NCBI RefSeq assembly: GCF_000373265.1
Contig: NZ_KB890762.1
Span: forward strand, 630,833 to 694,832
From: Pontibacter roseus DSM 17521
GTDB lineage: Bacteria; Bacteroidota; Bacteroidia; Cytophagales; Hymenobacteraceae
Direction of reading: 5' to 3'
DNA length: 64,000 bases
Of the stretch, positions 25,388-34,800 are shown piece after piece; the first letter of the stretch is position 1; every line of letters starts with the position of its first letter. The notes under the pieces are model-generated. The model had not been told where the DNA came from. It saw only the letters and a program-made list of their open reading frames with translations, and did no database searches. The position numbers were made by a program, and so were the translations under genes.

Positions 25388-27826
25388 CTAGAATGGATAG
25401 CCAATGCCTATGTTCAGATTTGCCTGGTTGCTCAGCTTGAAGAACTCCGAAAAACGGAAATCCCGGATAACAAACTTGCTTCCGTCAGTGACTGCCGGGT
25501 CGTATACCTTGGTGGCGAAGTCAAACCGCAAAATCATCACTGAGAAGTCCAGGCGCAGTCCGAAGCCAGTACCCACGGCCAGCTCTTTGTAGAACCGGTT
25601 GAAGCTAAAGCCGGAGCCGGGTCTGTTGGTATCCTCACTCAGCAGCCATACGTTGCCGGCATCCAGGAAAAACGCCCCGTTCAGGAAACCCACCATATTA
25701 AACCGGTATTCGGCGCTTCCTTCCAGAATCACTTCTCCAGGCTGCTCGGGTTCCAGTTGGTTGTCTTCCGCTCCGTTTTCTATAAGCGTCTGGTATGAGC
25801 CGGGGCCGAGCCTGCGCGCGCGCCAGGCTCGCACACTCGAGGCGCCTCCCGCAAAAAAGTACTTGTCATAGGGAATGGCATTGGAGCCAAACAGGGGACT
25901 TGCCACCCCGGCATTCACCCGGTAAACAAAGTACTTCTGGCCACCCAAAGGGATGTAGCGCCTGTAGTCGGGGTTGAGTCGGGCGTACTGGTACTGCCTC
26001 AGATTGCCCACATTCGGCATGATTCCCAGCTTCGAGGTAAGACCTCCCACCTCTGTCAGCACACGCAGGTAGCGCGCATTGCGGGTCTGGTTGAAATCGT
26101 TGGTGTTGTAGATGATGTTCATCCCGATGAAGGAAATGAAGCCACTCTGGAAACTCTCGCTAAAGGAGCGGGTTCCGCCTTCTTCTTCCCCCGTGCTGAT
26201 TCTGCCCAGGAAATCCTGAAAGGAGGAATCGATGCGGCCCACCTGAATCACATCAATGTTGATGGGAGAGAAGATGTACTGAACCGTTGGAGGCAACAAA
26301 GGGCGTGGGTACTTCTGCCAGATGTATTCCAGCGACGACTCGTACAGCGTGCGCTGAAATTCAGCCCTATCCACGTTGGTATAGCCTGTATAGATTCGGG
26401 TTCTCGGGTTGAAGTCCTGCAGCACATCCTTTCCGCCGAACGGTAGAAGAAACAACGGAAAAGACAGGGCCGCATCGCCGCCATATTCCCGAATCATAAC
26501 CGTAGCGTCTGTGGTCAGGTTTATCTGGCCCTCCAGACCGCCTCGCACACCGATTTCCAGATTCTCGGCCCCGCCAAACACGTTGCGTATTTTGAGGCGG
26601 ATACTGGAATACGGCCCCGGGCGTCGCTCGGTGAAGTTCATACCCAGCTCCGTTGTCTCTTGGAACTTCTTGGAGGGTACGGCATTGATGAAGGCGTTCA
26701 GCTGGTAGCCAGCGGCAAAATCGGTGGGATTGGTGACCTTATTGTAGCTCAGGTTGTTGAACTGGAACACATCCATCTCGGCCAGTCGCCTTTGGGTAAG
26801 CGAGGTGCGGAACTGGCTATACTTTTGCCCCGGGTATACTGACACTTTCTTGTCCAGCACCTTGGGTGAGAAGTTATGGTCATAGGCCACATACTTCACA
26901 TTGTTGAAGAATACTGTATCCCGAGCAATGCCAAAGCGGTCAGCGTCAGTCTTGAAGTATACGTTGCGGATGGTATAGGCTTTGTGTGAGGTGCCATCCT
27001 CCGGGTCTTGAATCACAGTGCGCATCCGAACGGTATTGCCACCATAGCTGGTGTCAGGCTCAAACACGATGTAGGCCCGTGCAAAGTCAAAGTAGCCGTT
27101 GTGCCGGATCATCTCATACAGCCGGTCACGCTCAGCACTGATGACTTGCTCATCGTAAATGTCACCTACCTGCAGCAGCGACCGGTTCTCGTATCGCTTC
27201 ACCACGGCCAACACCGAGTCATCCCGAATATTGTAGTCGAGGTGGCTGTAACGGTAAGGTTCGTTTTCGGCGATGTTGATGGTGATGTATACCTTCTTAC
27301 CCTTTACTTGCTTTTCATAATCAGCCTCATGGTCAAAATAGCCTTTGGTGTTCAGGAAGATGTCTACCTGGTCCATCGTCTGCTCCATGAGGGTGGAGTC
27401 GTAAATGGCCGGGGGTTCACCTATACGCATCAGGAAATTGCCTTCCTCTTTTTTCTTGCGGTGGCGGGCAATGCGGCGGTCATACTTGTCCTGCTGGCGG
27501 CGCACCTTGGTTGAATCGGTTCCTGCCTCCCGCATTTTCTCGGCACGCCTTGCCCGCTGCTTCTCTATGCGCTCGTCAATCTTGGCCGGGCTGTAGAATT
27601 TCTTCCCAAAGTTGTATAGCGCCAGGTAGGGCGTGGAGCCCAGGAAGGTTCGGTTGGGCTGCTGCTGGTAGACAGCCTCAATAGCAGACGGTTCGATGTT
27701 CTGCAGCCCCATGGGTTGGATGCTCACCAGCAACTGCTCGTTCTCCGCCAGGTGCTTGGTGGGGACACAGGCCTGGAAACTTATAATTGTAATTACCAGC
27801 CCGAATATGTAAAATCGTGATCTCAA
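25388..27826 (-). CDS. Omp85/BamA-TamA-like outer-membrane protein with lipoprotein signal
   Basis: The 812-residue protein has an N-terminal hydrophobic segment ending FQAC, read as a lipobox, then a basic helical region with RRAEKMREA, POTRA-like repeats across about 115-370 (YFDHEADYEKQVKGKKVYITIN; VLDKKVSVYPGQKYSQF), and a C-terminal surface-antigen barrel (about 400-812) ending IGIGYPF with a terminal aromatic. The barrel segment YDKYFFAGGASSVRAWRARRLG resembles the conserved Omp85 loop. It should insert proteins into, or translocate them across, the outer membrane; Bacteroidota have several such paralogues besides BamA. I chose the TTG at 27826 because it gives a compact signal peptide. 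The open frame reaches 27931 but that would overlap the divergent gene. Confidence 0.82.
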   Translation of the reverse strand: MRSRFYIFGLVITIISFQACVPTKHLAENEQLLVSIQPMGLQNIEPSAIEAVYQQQPNRTFLGSTPYLALYNFGKKFYSPAKIDERIEKQRARRAEKMREAGTDSTKVRRQQDKYDRRIARHRKKKEEGNFLMRIGEPPAIYDSTLMEQTMDQVDIFLNTKGYFDHEADYEKQVKGKKVYITINIAENEPYRYSHLDYNIRDDSVLAVVKRYENRSLLQVGDIYDEQVISAERDRLYEMIRHNGYFDFARAYIVFEPDTSYGGNTVRMRTVIQDPEDGTSHKAYTIRNVYFKTDADRFGIARDTVFFNNVKYVAYDHNFSPKVLDKKVSVYPGQKYSQFRTSLTQRRLAEMDVFQFNNLSYNKVTNPTDFAAGYQLNAFINAVPSKKFQETTELGMNFTERRPGPYSSIRLKIRNVFGGAENLEIGVRGGLEGQINLTTDATVMIREYGGDAALSFPLFLLPFGGKDVLQDFNPRTRIYTGYTNVDRAEFQRTLYESSLEYIWQKYPRPLLPPTVQYIFSPINIDVIQVGRIDSSFQDFLGRISTGEEEGGTRSFSESFQSGFISFIGMNIIYNTNDFNQTRNARYLRVLTEVGGLTSKLGIMPNVGNLRQYQYARLNPDYRRYIPLGGQKYFVYRVNAGVASPLFGSNAIPYDKYFFAGGASSVRAWRARRLGPGSYQTLIENGAEDNQLEPEQPGEVILEGSAEYRFNMVGFLNGAFFLDAGNVWLLSEDTNRPGSGFSFNRFYKELAVGTGFGLRLDFSVMILRFDFATKVYDPAVTDGSKFVIRDFRFSEFFKLSNQANLNIGIGYPF

Positions 27827-27839
27827 ACGATTGTCAGCT

Positions 27840-28592
27840 ATGTTGTCGAAAGCAGTTGTAAAGTACGCGAACTCTCTGCAAGTAAAAAAATACCGCAACC
27901 AACACCAAGCCTTTGTGGTGGAGGGTGCCAAAAGCGTGCTGGAGCTCCTGCAATCGGATTTTGAGCTGCAACATGTGTTCGTGACGGAGGAATTTTACCA
28001 GAAGCACGCCAAAGCATTCCCTAAAAGTACGCATTATGATGTGGTTACGGAGCAGGATTTAATCAAGGCCGGCACTTTTTCCAGCAACAATGCCGCGCTG
28101 GCCATCGCCCACATGCGGCGGTTACCCGAGCTGCGCTTTCAGCCTTCCGATTTCGCCATCGCCTTGGACGACATACGTGACCCGGGCAACCTGGGCACCA
28201 TCATCCGCATCGCCGACTGGTATGGCATCAGCACCATCGTCTGCTCCGACACTTGCGCCGACTTCTACAACCCCAAAACCATCTCGGCGACCATGGGCTC
28301 CTTCACCCGCGTGAAGGCGTATTACCTGGACCTGGCGGATTGGCTTGGCGCGCAGGCAAAGGAGGTGGCCATCTACGGCGCCTCGCTCGAAGGTGACAAC
28401 ATCCACCGCATGCAACTGAAGCCACAAGGTATAGTCGTGATGGGGAATGAAGCCAACGGCCTCAGGCCCGAGGTGGCGCAACGCGTGAACCGACTGATAA
28501 AGATTCCGGCTTTCGGCAAGGCGGAATCCCTGAATGTGGCCACCGCTACGGCCATCATCATCGACAATTTCATGCGCACAGCCGGCTTGTAA
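27840..28592 (+). CDS. TrmH/SpoU-family RNA 2'-O-methyltransferase
   Basis: The 250-residue protein has an N-terminal substrate-binding domain (KKYRNQHQAFVVEGAKSVLELL) and a C-terminal SPOUT knot with DIRDPGNLGTIIRIADWYGI (motif 1), IVVMGNEANGLRPEVAQRVN (motif 2) and IPAFGKAESLNVATATAI (motif 3). It methylates a ribose in rRNA or tRNA; the target is unknown. The start is the ATG at 27840; a TTG lies 9 bases upstream. The divergent Omp85 gene starts just 13 bases away, so the promoters of each must lie inside the other gene. A weak hairpin follows the stop. Confidence 0.92.
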   Translation: MLSKAVVKYANSLQVKKYRNQHQAFVVEGAKSVLELLQSDFELQHVFVTEEFYQKHAKAFPKSTHYDVVTEQDLIKAGTFSSNNAALAIAHMRRLPELRFQPSDFAIALDDIRDPGNLGTIIRIADWYGISTIVCSDTCADFYNPKTISATMGSFTRVKAYYLDLADWLGAQAKEVAIYGASLEGDNIHRMQLKPQGIVVMGNEANGLRPEVAQRVNRLIKIPAFGKAESLNVATATAIIIDNFMRTAGL

Positions 28593-28598
28593 ACAGAA

Positions 28599-28617
28599 AA
28601 GGCCCCATCAGGGCCTT
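28599..28617. terminator. Weak hairpin between convergent genes
   Basis: AAGGCCC (28599-28605) pairs with GGGCCTT (28611-28617) around CATCA, followed by a CT-rich tail. It lies between the RNA methyltransferase and the convergent barrel gene. Confidence 0.55.
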
Positions 28618-28637
28618 CTCTGCTCGTTCACATTTAA

Positions 28638-29765
28638 TTAGTTTAACAGTCTGAAGCCGAAGCTGATGACGTTCACATCGGGACCGCGGTTGTCTTTGAA
28701 CAAATCGTTCATGTTGTACTTCACGAACAGGTCCAGGTTGCCGTAGCCAATCACGCCGGTCAGGCCGTACTGGAAATCCGACAGGTTGTAGCTGCTGCGG
28801 ATTTTGTCCTTCTGCGATTTGCCGCCTTCTTCATACTTGAGTTTGGCGTGCGCACCCAACCGATAACCGGCAAAACCACCAGCTCCTATCTTGAAGCCAT
28901 CCTTGCCGTTCTGGCGCTTGAACTTGAGCATGGGCATGAGGGGAACATTCACCGAAGACATGGTCAATTTAGACTTGTCGTAGTCAATCTCGGTTTCGCG
29001 GCGGAAGTAGGTCACCTCGTTCACGTCTTCCTCAATCACGTAGTTGCGGTCGAACATGTAGTTGTTGAAGGCGAACTCAAGACCTGACACCAGGTAGAAG
29101 GGGCTGGTGCGGCCGCCAATCTGGGAGTTCAAGTGTGAGTTGAGGCTGACATAACGGGAGCCCATCGGCTTCAGGTCAGGCACCAGCTGGTCGTTCTTCT
29201 CAATAAAGTTGTTGAGGCCCAGGTCCACGTCAAAGTTAAAGCGGGTAGACTTGTAGGTGTCTTTCTTGGTATGGACACGGATGCTGTCGCGCTCTTCCCG
29301 GTTGGGCACATTCACGTCTACGCGGGTGTTGCCGTCTTTCTCCTCAATCTCCACATCTATCTTGAACTTCTTGTTGATGCGGATTTCGTGCTTTTCCTTG
29401 CTCACCTTGCCGTCCTGATCGGTTTCCTGCACCGTGATGGTGACTTGCTCCGGGTCGTCGGAGTCGCGGCCGAAGGTTACCGTTGTTTCCTTGGACTTGA
29501 GCTCCTTGTTGGCTTCATCCATCTTATCCACCTGGTCGACATACTTGTTGAGCACCCGCATGAGGGAGTCGAGGCTGTAGTTTTCGAAGGCCTTGAGCTG
29601 TTCGATGTTCTGCAGGTATAGCACCATTTTGGCGCCGTTGGCCATTTTGACGACAATGGTATCCTGCTGGCCGAGGCGCTGGCCGATGGTTTGTCCGCCT
29701 TTGGCAGACACACCGGTGACTGCGGCTATGATGATGGCCGTTACGAGAAGTAGTACTCTTTTCAT
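28638..29765 (-). CDS. Outer-membrane beta-barrel protein of an ECF sigma cassette
   Basis: The 375-residue protein has a signal peptide (cleavage near VSAKGG, residue 22). A helical, charged region covers about 40-105 and may be a short coiled coil (DSLMRVLNKYVDQVDKMDEANKELKS). A highly charged beta-rich segment follows (105-185), then a C-terminal region of alternating strands ending VISFGFRLLN. This looks like an exported protein with a periplasmic helical part and a small barrel. It is the third gene after the sigma factor and anti-sigma-like gene, 11 bases downstream of the latter. I do not recognise a named family beyond outer-membrane beta-barrel. Confidence 0.68.
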   Translation of the reverse strand: MKRVLLLVTAIIIAAVTGVSAKGGQTIGQRLGQQDTIVVKMANGAKMVLYLQNIEQLKAFENYSLDSLMRVLNKYVDQVDKMDEANKELKSKETTVTFGRDSDDPEQVTITVQETDQDGKVSKEKHEIRINKKFKIDVEIEEKDGNTRVDVNVPNREERDSIRVHTKKDTYKSTRFNFDVDLGLNNFIEKNDQLVPDLKPMGSRYVSLNSHLNSQIGGRTSPFYLVSGLEFAFNNYMFDRNYVIEEDVNEVTYFRRETEIDYDKSKLTMSSVNVPLMPMLKFKRQNGKDGFKIGAGGFAGYRLGAHAKLKYEEGGKSQKDKIRSSYNLSDFQYGLTGVIGYGNLDLFVKYNMNDLFKDNRGPDVNVISFGFRLLN

Positions 29766-29776
29766 GGTTTTAAAGG

Positions 29777-30646
29777 TTAGAGATTGATGACTTTGGATAT
29801 TTTCTGTTTTCCGATTTGGGTTTCGAGTGCAATTTTGTCAGCGTTGATGCCGAGTTCCGAAAGCTCCACCCGCTCCCCGTTGGAGAGGTTGCGCACCTGC
29901 TTGAAGATGTTCTTGGCCAGCTTCTGCTTCTTCTCAAAGCCATTCGGCTCAGCTTCCTCCTCCGCTTGCTGCACCGCCACAGCGCGCTTGATGATGATTT
30001 CGACTGGTTGCGCATCCAGGTTAGAGTTGCCTGCCGATGCAAATGTTGCCGGAACAGGTTCTCCTGTGTTATAGTAGGAGCCCTTTTCAGCCTCCGCAGG
30101 TATAGCGGGTTTCTCTACCTTGGCGACCTGATGGCTGGAAGGTATAGGGGCCGCTTTCTGCTTTTTAGGTGCCGCCGCTAGTACATTTCTTTTGGTGGTT
30201 GCTGGTTTGGGTTCTGCTTTGGCCACTGTGTTTTGAGGTATGGCAACCGTGTTATCAGGTATAGGAGCGGGGGCAACGGGTTGCTCTGTCACCTCAGGTA
30301 TAGCTACTGGCTCCGTGGCCTCGGCAATCGTCTGCTCCTGGGCTGGGTCTGCGATAACGAGCGGCTGCTCCGCCACCTGGCTGTTGTCATGGGCCATACC
30401 ATCGAAGGGCACATTGTTGTGCTTCACGTTGTAGAACACGATGCCCACCGTCAGAAGCAGCGTGATGGCCGCCGCAATAGAGTAGGACAGCCACATATAG
30501 CCTGCTGGCTTGCGTTTTTCGGCTTCCTTTTCTGGCATTTCGGCTTCCATCCTGTCCTGGAGCCTGTTCCAGAGGTCAGCGGGCGGGGTAGGGGACGAAG
30601 GCCCCAGGCGCTCTTTGAATAGCTTGTCTATGTCTTCTGGTCTCAT
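29777..30646 (-). CDS. Anti-sigma-factor-like single-pass membrane protein
   Basis: The 289-residue protein has a cytoplasmic N-terminal part (about 1-50) with DIDKLFKERLG and PADLWNRLQDRME, one membrane helix (about 51-73, LSYSIAAAITLLLTVGIVFY), a Pro/Ala/Val-rich low-complexity periplasmic stretch (about 90-190) and a small C-terminal charged domain. The N-terminal motif and single helix fit an anti-sigma factor that holds the adjacent ECF sigma at the membrane; no zinc-binding HxxxCxxC motif is visible, so the family differs from ZAS. It starts 15 bases after the sigma stop and has a rare strong Shine-Dalgarno sequence. Periplasmic linker codons carry four copies of the iterated octamer. 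Confidence 0.65.
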   Translation of the reverse strand: MRPEDIDKLFKERLGPSSPTPPADLWNRLQDRMEAEMPEKEAEKRKPAGYMWLSYSIAAAITLLLTVGIVFYNVKHNNVPFDGMAHDNSQVAEQPLVIADPAQEQTIAEATEPVAIPEVTEQPVAPAPIPDNTVAIPQNTVAKAEPKPATTKRNVLAAAPKKQKAAPIPSSHQVAKVEKPAIPAEAEKGSYYNTGEPVPATFASAGNSNLDAQPVEIIIKRAVAVQQAEEEAEPNGFEKKQKLAKNIFKQVRNLSNGERVELSELGINADKIALETQIGKQKISKVINL

Positions 30647-30651
30647 ATGTA

Positions 30652-30657
30652 CCTCCT
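30652..30657 (-). promoter_or_regulatory. Strong Shine-Dalgarno sequence before the anti-sigma-like gene
   Basis: On the minus strand AAGGAGGT precedes the ATG at 30646 by about five bases. It is one of only two clear Shine-Dalgarno sites I found in the window and may raise anti-sigma translation relative to sigma. Confidence 0.55.
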
Positions 30658-30661
30658 TTTT

Positions 30662-31195
30662 TTAGCTAGCGACTGCTTCTTGTCCGGTCAGTCTTCGCTG
30701 CAGCATGGCACGTGCCTTGCTCAACTGCGATTTTGACGTCCCTTCCGTGATATTCAGCAAATCGGCTATTTCTTTATGGGAATATCCCTCTATCGCATAC
30801 AGGTTGAAAACTGCCCTGTAGCCGGCAGGTAAAGTGCGCAACAACTCCAAAAGCTCTCCCTCGGCCAAGTCCTGATCAGCTCCCATACCTCCGGCCACTT
30901 GTACGTGGTCGTCCTCAATGGACAGGTATAGCGATTCCTTTTTCCGAAGAAACCCCAGGGCCTCGTTTACCATGATGCGTCTCACCCAACCCTCGAAGCT
31001 GCCTTTGCCCTCAAACCGATTTATGTTTTGGTAGATTTTCATAAACCCGTTGAGTAGAGCCTCTTCTGCGTCCATCTGGTTTTTGAGGTAACGCAGGCAC
31101 ACACCGTACATCGGCGAGGCGAAGCGCTCGTAAAGGCATTTCTGCGCTTTACTCTCGGCCTTCTGGCATCCTGCTATTAACTCCTGTTCCGTCAC
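30662..31195 (-). CDS. ECF-type RNA polymerase sigma-70 factor
   Basis: The 177-residue protein has sigma region 2 (about 8-80) with CLYERFASPMYGVCLRYLKN and FEGWVRRIMVNEALGFLRKK, and region 4 (about 115-172) with LPAGYRAVFNLYAIEGYSHKEIADLLNITEGTSKSQLSKA, a helix-turn-helix for -35 recognition. Region 3 is absent, as expected of an ECF factor. It should direct RNA polymerase to a cell-envelope regulon, probably including its own operon. The start is GTG at 31195, giving MTEQELIAGCQK. The two downstream genes encode a likely anti-sigma and a barrel protein. Confidence 0.9.
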   Translation of the reverse strand: MTEQELIAGCQKAESKAQKCLYERFASPMYGVCLRYLKNQMDAEEALLNGFMKIYQNINRFEGKGSFEGWVRRIMVNEALGFLRKKESLYLSIEDDHVQVAGGMGADQDLAEGELLELLRTLPAGYRAVFNLYAIEGYSHKEIADLLNITEGTSKSQLSKARAMLQRRLTGQEAVAS

Positions 31196-31441
31196 GCTGG
31201 GTAAAATTTTATCAAATCAATTTGCTTTCCTGGCCTTAGTGGGAGCTGTTTCGTTGCTCTTTACCCCTTAGATGCAGATACCCCATGGGGAGGTTGCCTA
31301 AGCAGGAATAAATTTGCGCTATTTTTTTCAGATGGGGTAGCTCTTCACGGTAATTTATTGACTGTCAGCTATATTTTATTCCATCTTTTTAAGAATAATT
31401 CTGAATTGCGGCTTCAGGAACCCGTTTCCATAATTATGGAT

Positions 31442-31449
31442 TATATTTG
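31442..31449 (+). promoter_or_regulatory. Candidate -7 box next to the DUF6660 start
   Basis: TATATTTG matches TAnnTTTG and ends five bases before the ATG at 31455. If real, the transcript would be nearly leaderless. Confidence 0.35.
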
Positions 31450-31454
31450 TAGTG

Positions 31455-31778
31455 ATGCGATTCGTGGCTATTTTCTTTTCTCTATACCTGTGCTGGATGG
31501 CTTGCCTGCCGTGCACGGATAAGATTATGGATACCCACGAACACCACCCGAGCATGACGGACGTAGCCGATACCACCGGCAGTTCCCCTTTTCATGACGA
31601 CACTTGCCCGGTGTTCTGCGGCTGCGGCTGCTGCGCCACCTTCACCATTGCGATGGAGCCGGAGCTGATTGTGTTCCGCTTTCCCGTCGTTCCCCAAACC
31701 AAACCACTGGTATACCCTGAAATGAGCGAAATCAGAGTGGCCTCTGCCTGGTGGCACCCTCCACGGCTGGTAGCCTAA
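31455..31778 (+). CDS. Small Cys/His-rich exported protein, DUF6660-like
   Basis: The 107-residue protein begins with a hydrophobic segment (FVAIFFSLYLCWMACLPC) that could be a signal peptide. The mature part is rich in possible metal ligands: CLPCTDKIMDTHEHH, then HDDTCPVFCGCGCC. It ends with a Pro-rich basic tail. The arrangement resembles the DUF6660 proteins often found just before CzcA/CusA-type pumps in Bacteroidota; I infer a periplasmic metal-binding or chaperone role. The CzcA gene begins 112 bases downstream. The ATG at 31455 is preferred to the GTG three bases upstream. Confidence 0.6.
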   Translation: MRFVAIFFSLYLCWMACLPCTDKIMDTHEHHPSMTDVADTTGSSPFHDDTCPVFCGCGCCATFTIAMEPELIVFRFPVVPQTKPLVYPEMSEIRVASAWWHPPRLVA

Positions 31779-31890
31779 CACTTCCTTGACGCGGCGTTGG
31801 CAGCCATACCTGGTTGTCAAGGCAGACCTGCATTCCACTGGCTGCCCAATTGCCGCATTTCCAATCAACCAAGTATAACCAAAGCTTACC

Positions 31891-34800
31891 ATGTTCAATA
31901 GAATCATCGATTTTTCGATTCATAATAAACTGGTGGTGGGGCTGATGGTGCTCGTGCTTATCGTGTGGGGGACCTATTCCCTGACCCAGCTGCCCGTTGA
32001 CGCCGTGCCCGACATCACCAACAACCAGGTACAGGTGGTTACCTCTTCGCCTACCCTGGCCGCACAGGAGGTGGAACGTTTTATCACTACACCTATCGAG
32101 ATGGCCCTGGCCAATGTGCCGGATGTCGAGGAGATGCGCTCCGTTTCCCGCTTCGGACTATCCGTTATCACGGTCGTGTTCGACGATGATGTGGACCAGT
32201 ACCTGGCCCGCCAGATGATAACAGAGCGGCTCGGAGACGCCAGCCGACAGATTCCCGAGCAGATGGGCACGCCTGAGTTGGCCCCTGTCACCACTGGCTT
32301 GGGCGAGATATACCAGTATGTGCTGGTACAGGACCCTGAAAGTCCAAAGAAATATGACGCCACCGAACTCCGAACCATACAGGATTGGATAGTACGCCGG
32401 CAACTGCTGGGCACACCTGGCGTAGCCGATGTGAGCAGCTACGGCGGCTTCCTCAAAGAGTATGAGGTAGCCGTGAACCCCAACAGTCTGCGTAGCATGA
32501 ACCTAACAGTAGCGGACGTCATAGGGGCATTGGAGAAGAACAACGAGAGCACCGGTGCCGCCTACATTGAGAAAAACCAGAGTGCCTACTTTATCCGAGG
32601 TCTGGGGCAGGCAAATACGCTGGAGGACATCGAAAAGATTGTGGTGAGCAGCCGCGACGGCATGCCGGTGCTGGTGCGCGACGTGGCCCAAGTGCAGTAC
32701 GGACATCCCGTCAGGTATGGCGCCCTCACCCGTAACACCGAAGGCGAAGTGGTAGGTGGCATTGTGCTGATGCTCAAAGGGGCAAATTCTTCGGAGGTCA
32801 TCCAGAATGTGCAGGACAAAGTGGCGGAAATACAGGAATCGCTCCCGGAAGGAATCATCATCGAAGCCTACCTCGACCGTAGCGACTTGGTGGAAAAAGC
32901 CATCAACACAGTGGCAACCAACCTTATAGAAGGAGGCCTGATTGTGATATTCGTGCTGGTGCTGTTGTTAGGCAACCTGCGGGCGGGCCTGGTGGTTGCT
33001 TCGGTTATACCACTTTCTATGCTGTTCGCCTTAGGTATGATGAACGTGTTCGGGGTATCGGGTAACCTGATGAGCCTGGGCGCCATAGACTTTGGCCTGA
33101 TAGTGGACGGAGCGGTGATTATCGTGGAAGGCGTACTGCACTTCATTGCAGTCAAGAACAAAAATCTCCCTCTGCGGCGACTGACCCAGCGGGAAATGGA
33201 TTTGGAAGTAAAATCAGCCGCCTCCAGCATCATGAATTCCGCTGCTTTTGGTATGCTCATCATCCTAATCGTATACCTGCCCATCATGGCGCTGGTAGGT
33301 ATAGAGGGCAAGATGTTCAAGCCGATGGCCCAAACCGTGAGCTTTGCCATCCTGGGAGCCTTCATCCTGTCCCTTACCTACGTGCCGATGGTGTCCACGC
33401 TGCTTCTGAGCAAGAAGACGAAGCACAAACCCAATATCTCGGACCGCATCATGGCGGCCATTGAGCGTGCTTACATGCCGATCATCCGCGTCGCATTGCG
33501 CAGCAAAGCACTGGTGGTAGGGGCAGCCGTGTTGCTGTTCGCTTTCAGTCTGTTGGTATTCAGCCGCATGGGCGGGGAGTTCCTGCCGGATTTGGAGGAA
33601 GGTGACTTTGCCATGGACCTGCGCCTGGTGCCGGGGGCTTCCCTAACCCAGACCATTGAAACTACCACCAAAGCCAGTGAGATTCTCCTGACGCAGTTTC
33701 CGGAGGTGACGGAGGTGATTGGCAAGATTGGAACAGCCGAAATCCCAACAGACCCGATGCCGATTGAAGCCGCCGACGTAATGATTCTGCTCAAGGATAA
33801 AGACGAGTGGACCAGCGCGAGTACCAGACAGGAACTCGCCGCCAAAATGGACGAGGCGCTCAAAGTGCTTCCAGGCGTAAATTACGGTTTCCAGCAGCCC
33901 ATCCAGCTGCGCTTCAACGAATTGATGACAGGAGCGAGACAAGACGTAGCCATCAAAATTTTCGGGGAGGACCTCGACCAACTGTCTGATTTGGCAGACC
34001 AGGTAGACAGACTCATAGCTCCCGTTGCTGGTGTGCAGGACATCTATGTAGAGGAAGTGACGGGTCTGCCACAGATTGTGGTAGATTATAACAGGGCCCG
34101 CATGTCACAATACGGCCTGCAGGTGGCAGATGTGAATGCGGTGCTGCGTACTGCCTTCGCGGGACAGACGGCAGGTGCCATCTACGAAGGTGACCGTCGA
34201 TTTGACTTGGTAGTTCGGATGGAAGGCACCGCCCGGCAAGACCTGAAAGACATTGAGAACCTGTTCATACCACTGCCAGGAGGTGGGCAGGTACCGATGC
34301 AACAGGTGGCTGACATCCGGTTTGAAGAAGGACCTATGCAGATTTCTAGAGAAGAAGGACGTCGGCGCATCGTGGTGGGTTTCAACGTGCGGGAACGTGA
34401 TGTGGAGTCCATCGTTTCAGAAATACAGCAGAAGCTGAACCAGGAATTGCCCCTGCCGGTGGGATACTACATCACCTACGGTGGACAGTTTGAGAACCTG
34501 GTGGCCGCCAAACAGCGCCTCTCTGTGGCGGTGCCTGCCGCTTTGCTGCTTATCCTGGCGCTCCTCTATTTTACCTTTAACTCCGTAAAGCAAAGCCTGC
34601 TCATTTTCACCGCTATACCTTTGTCGGCCATCGGTGGTATCTTCGCCCTCTGGCTCCGCGACATGCCTTTCAGTATATCGGCCGGCGTTGGTTTCATCGC
34701 CTTGTTTGGTGTGGCCGTGTTGAACGGAATCGTGCTGATTGGCTACTTCAACCAGCTCAAGAAGGAAGGTATAGAAGATGTGTACGAACGGGTGCTGTTG

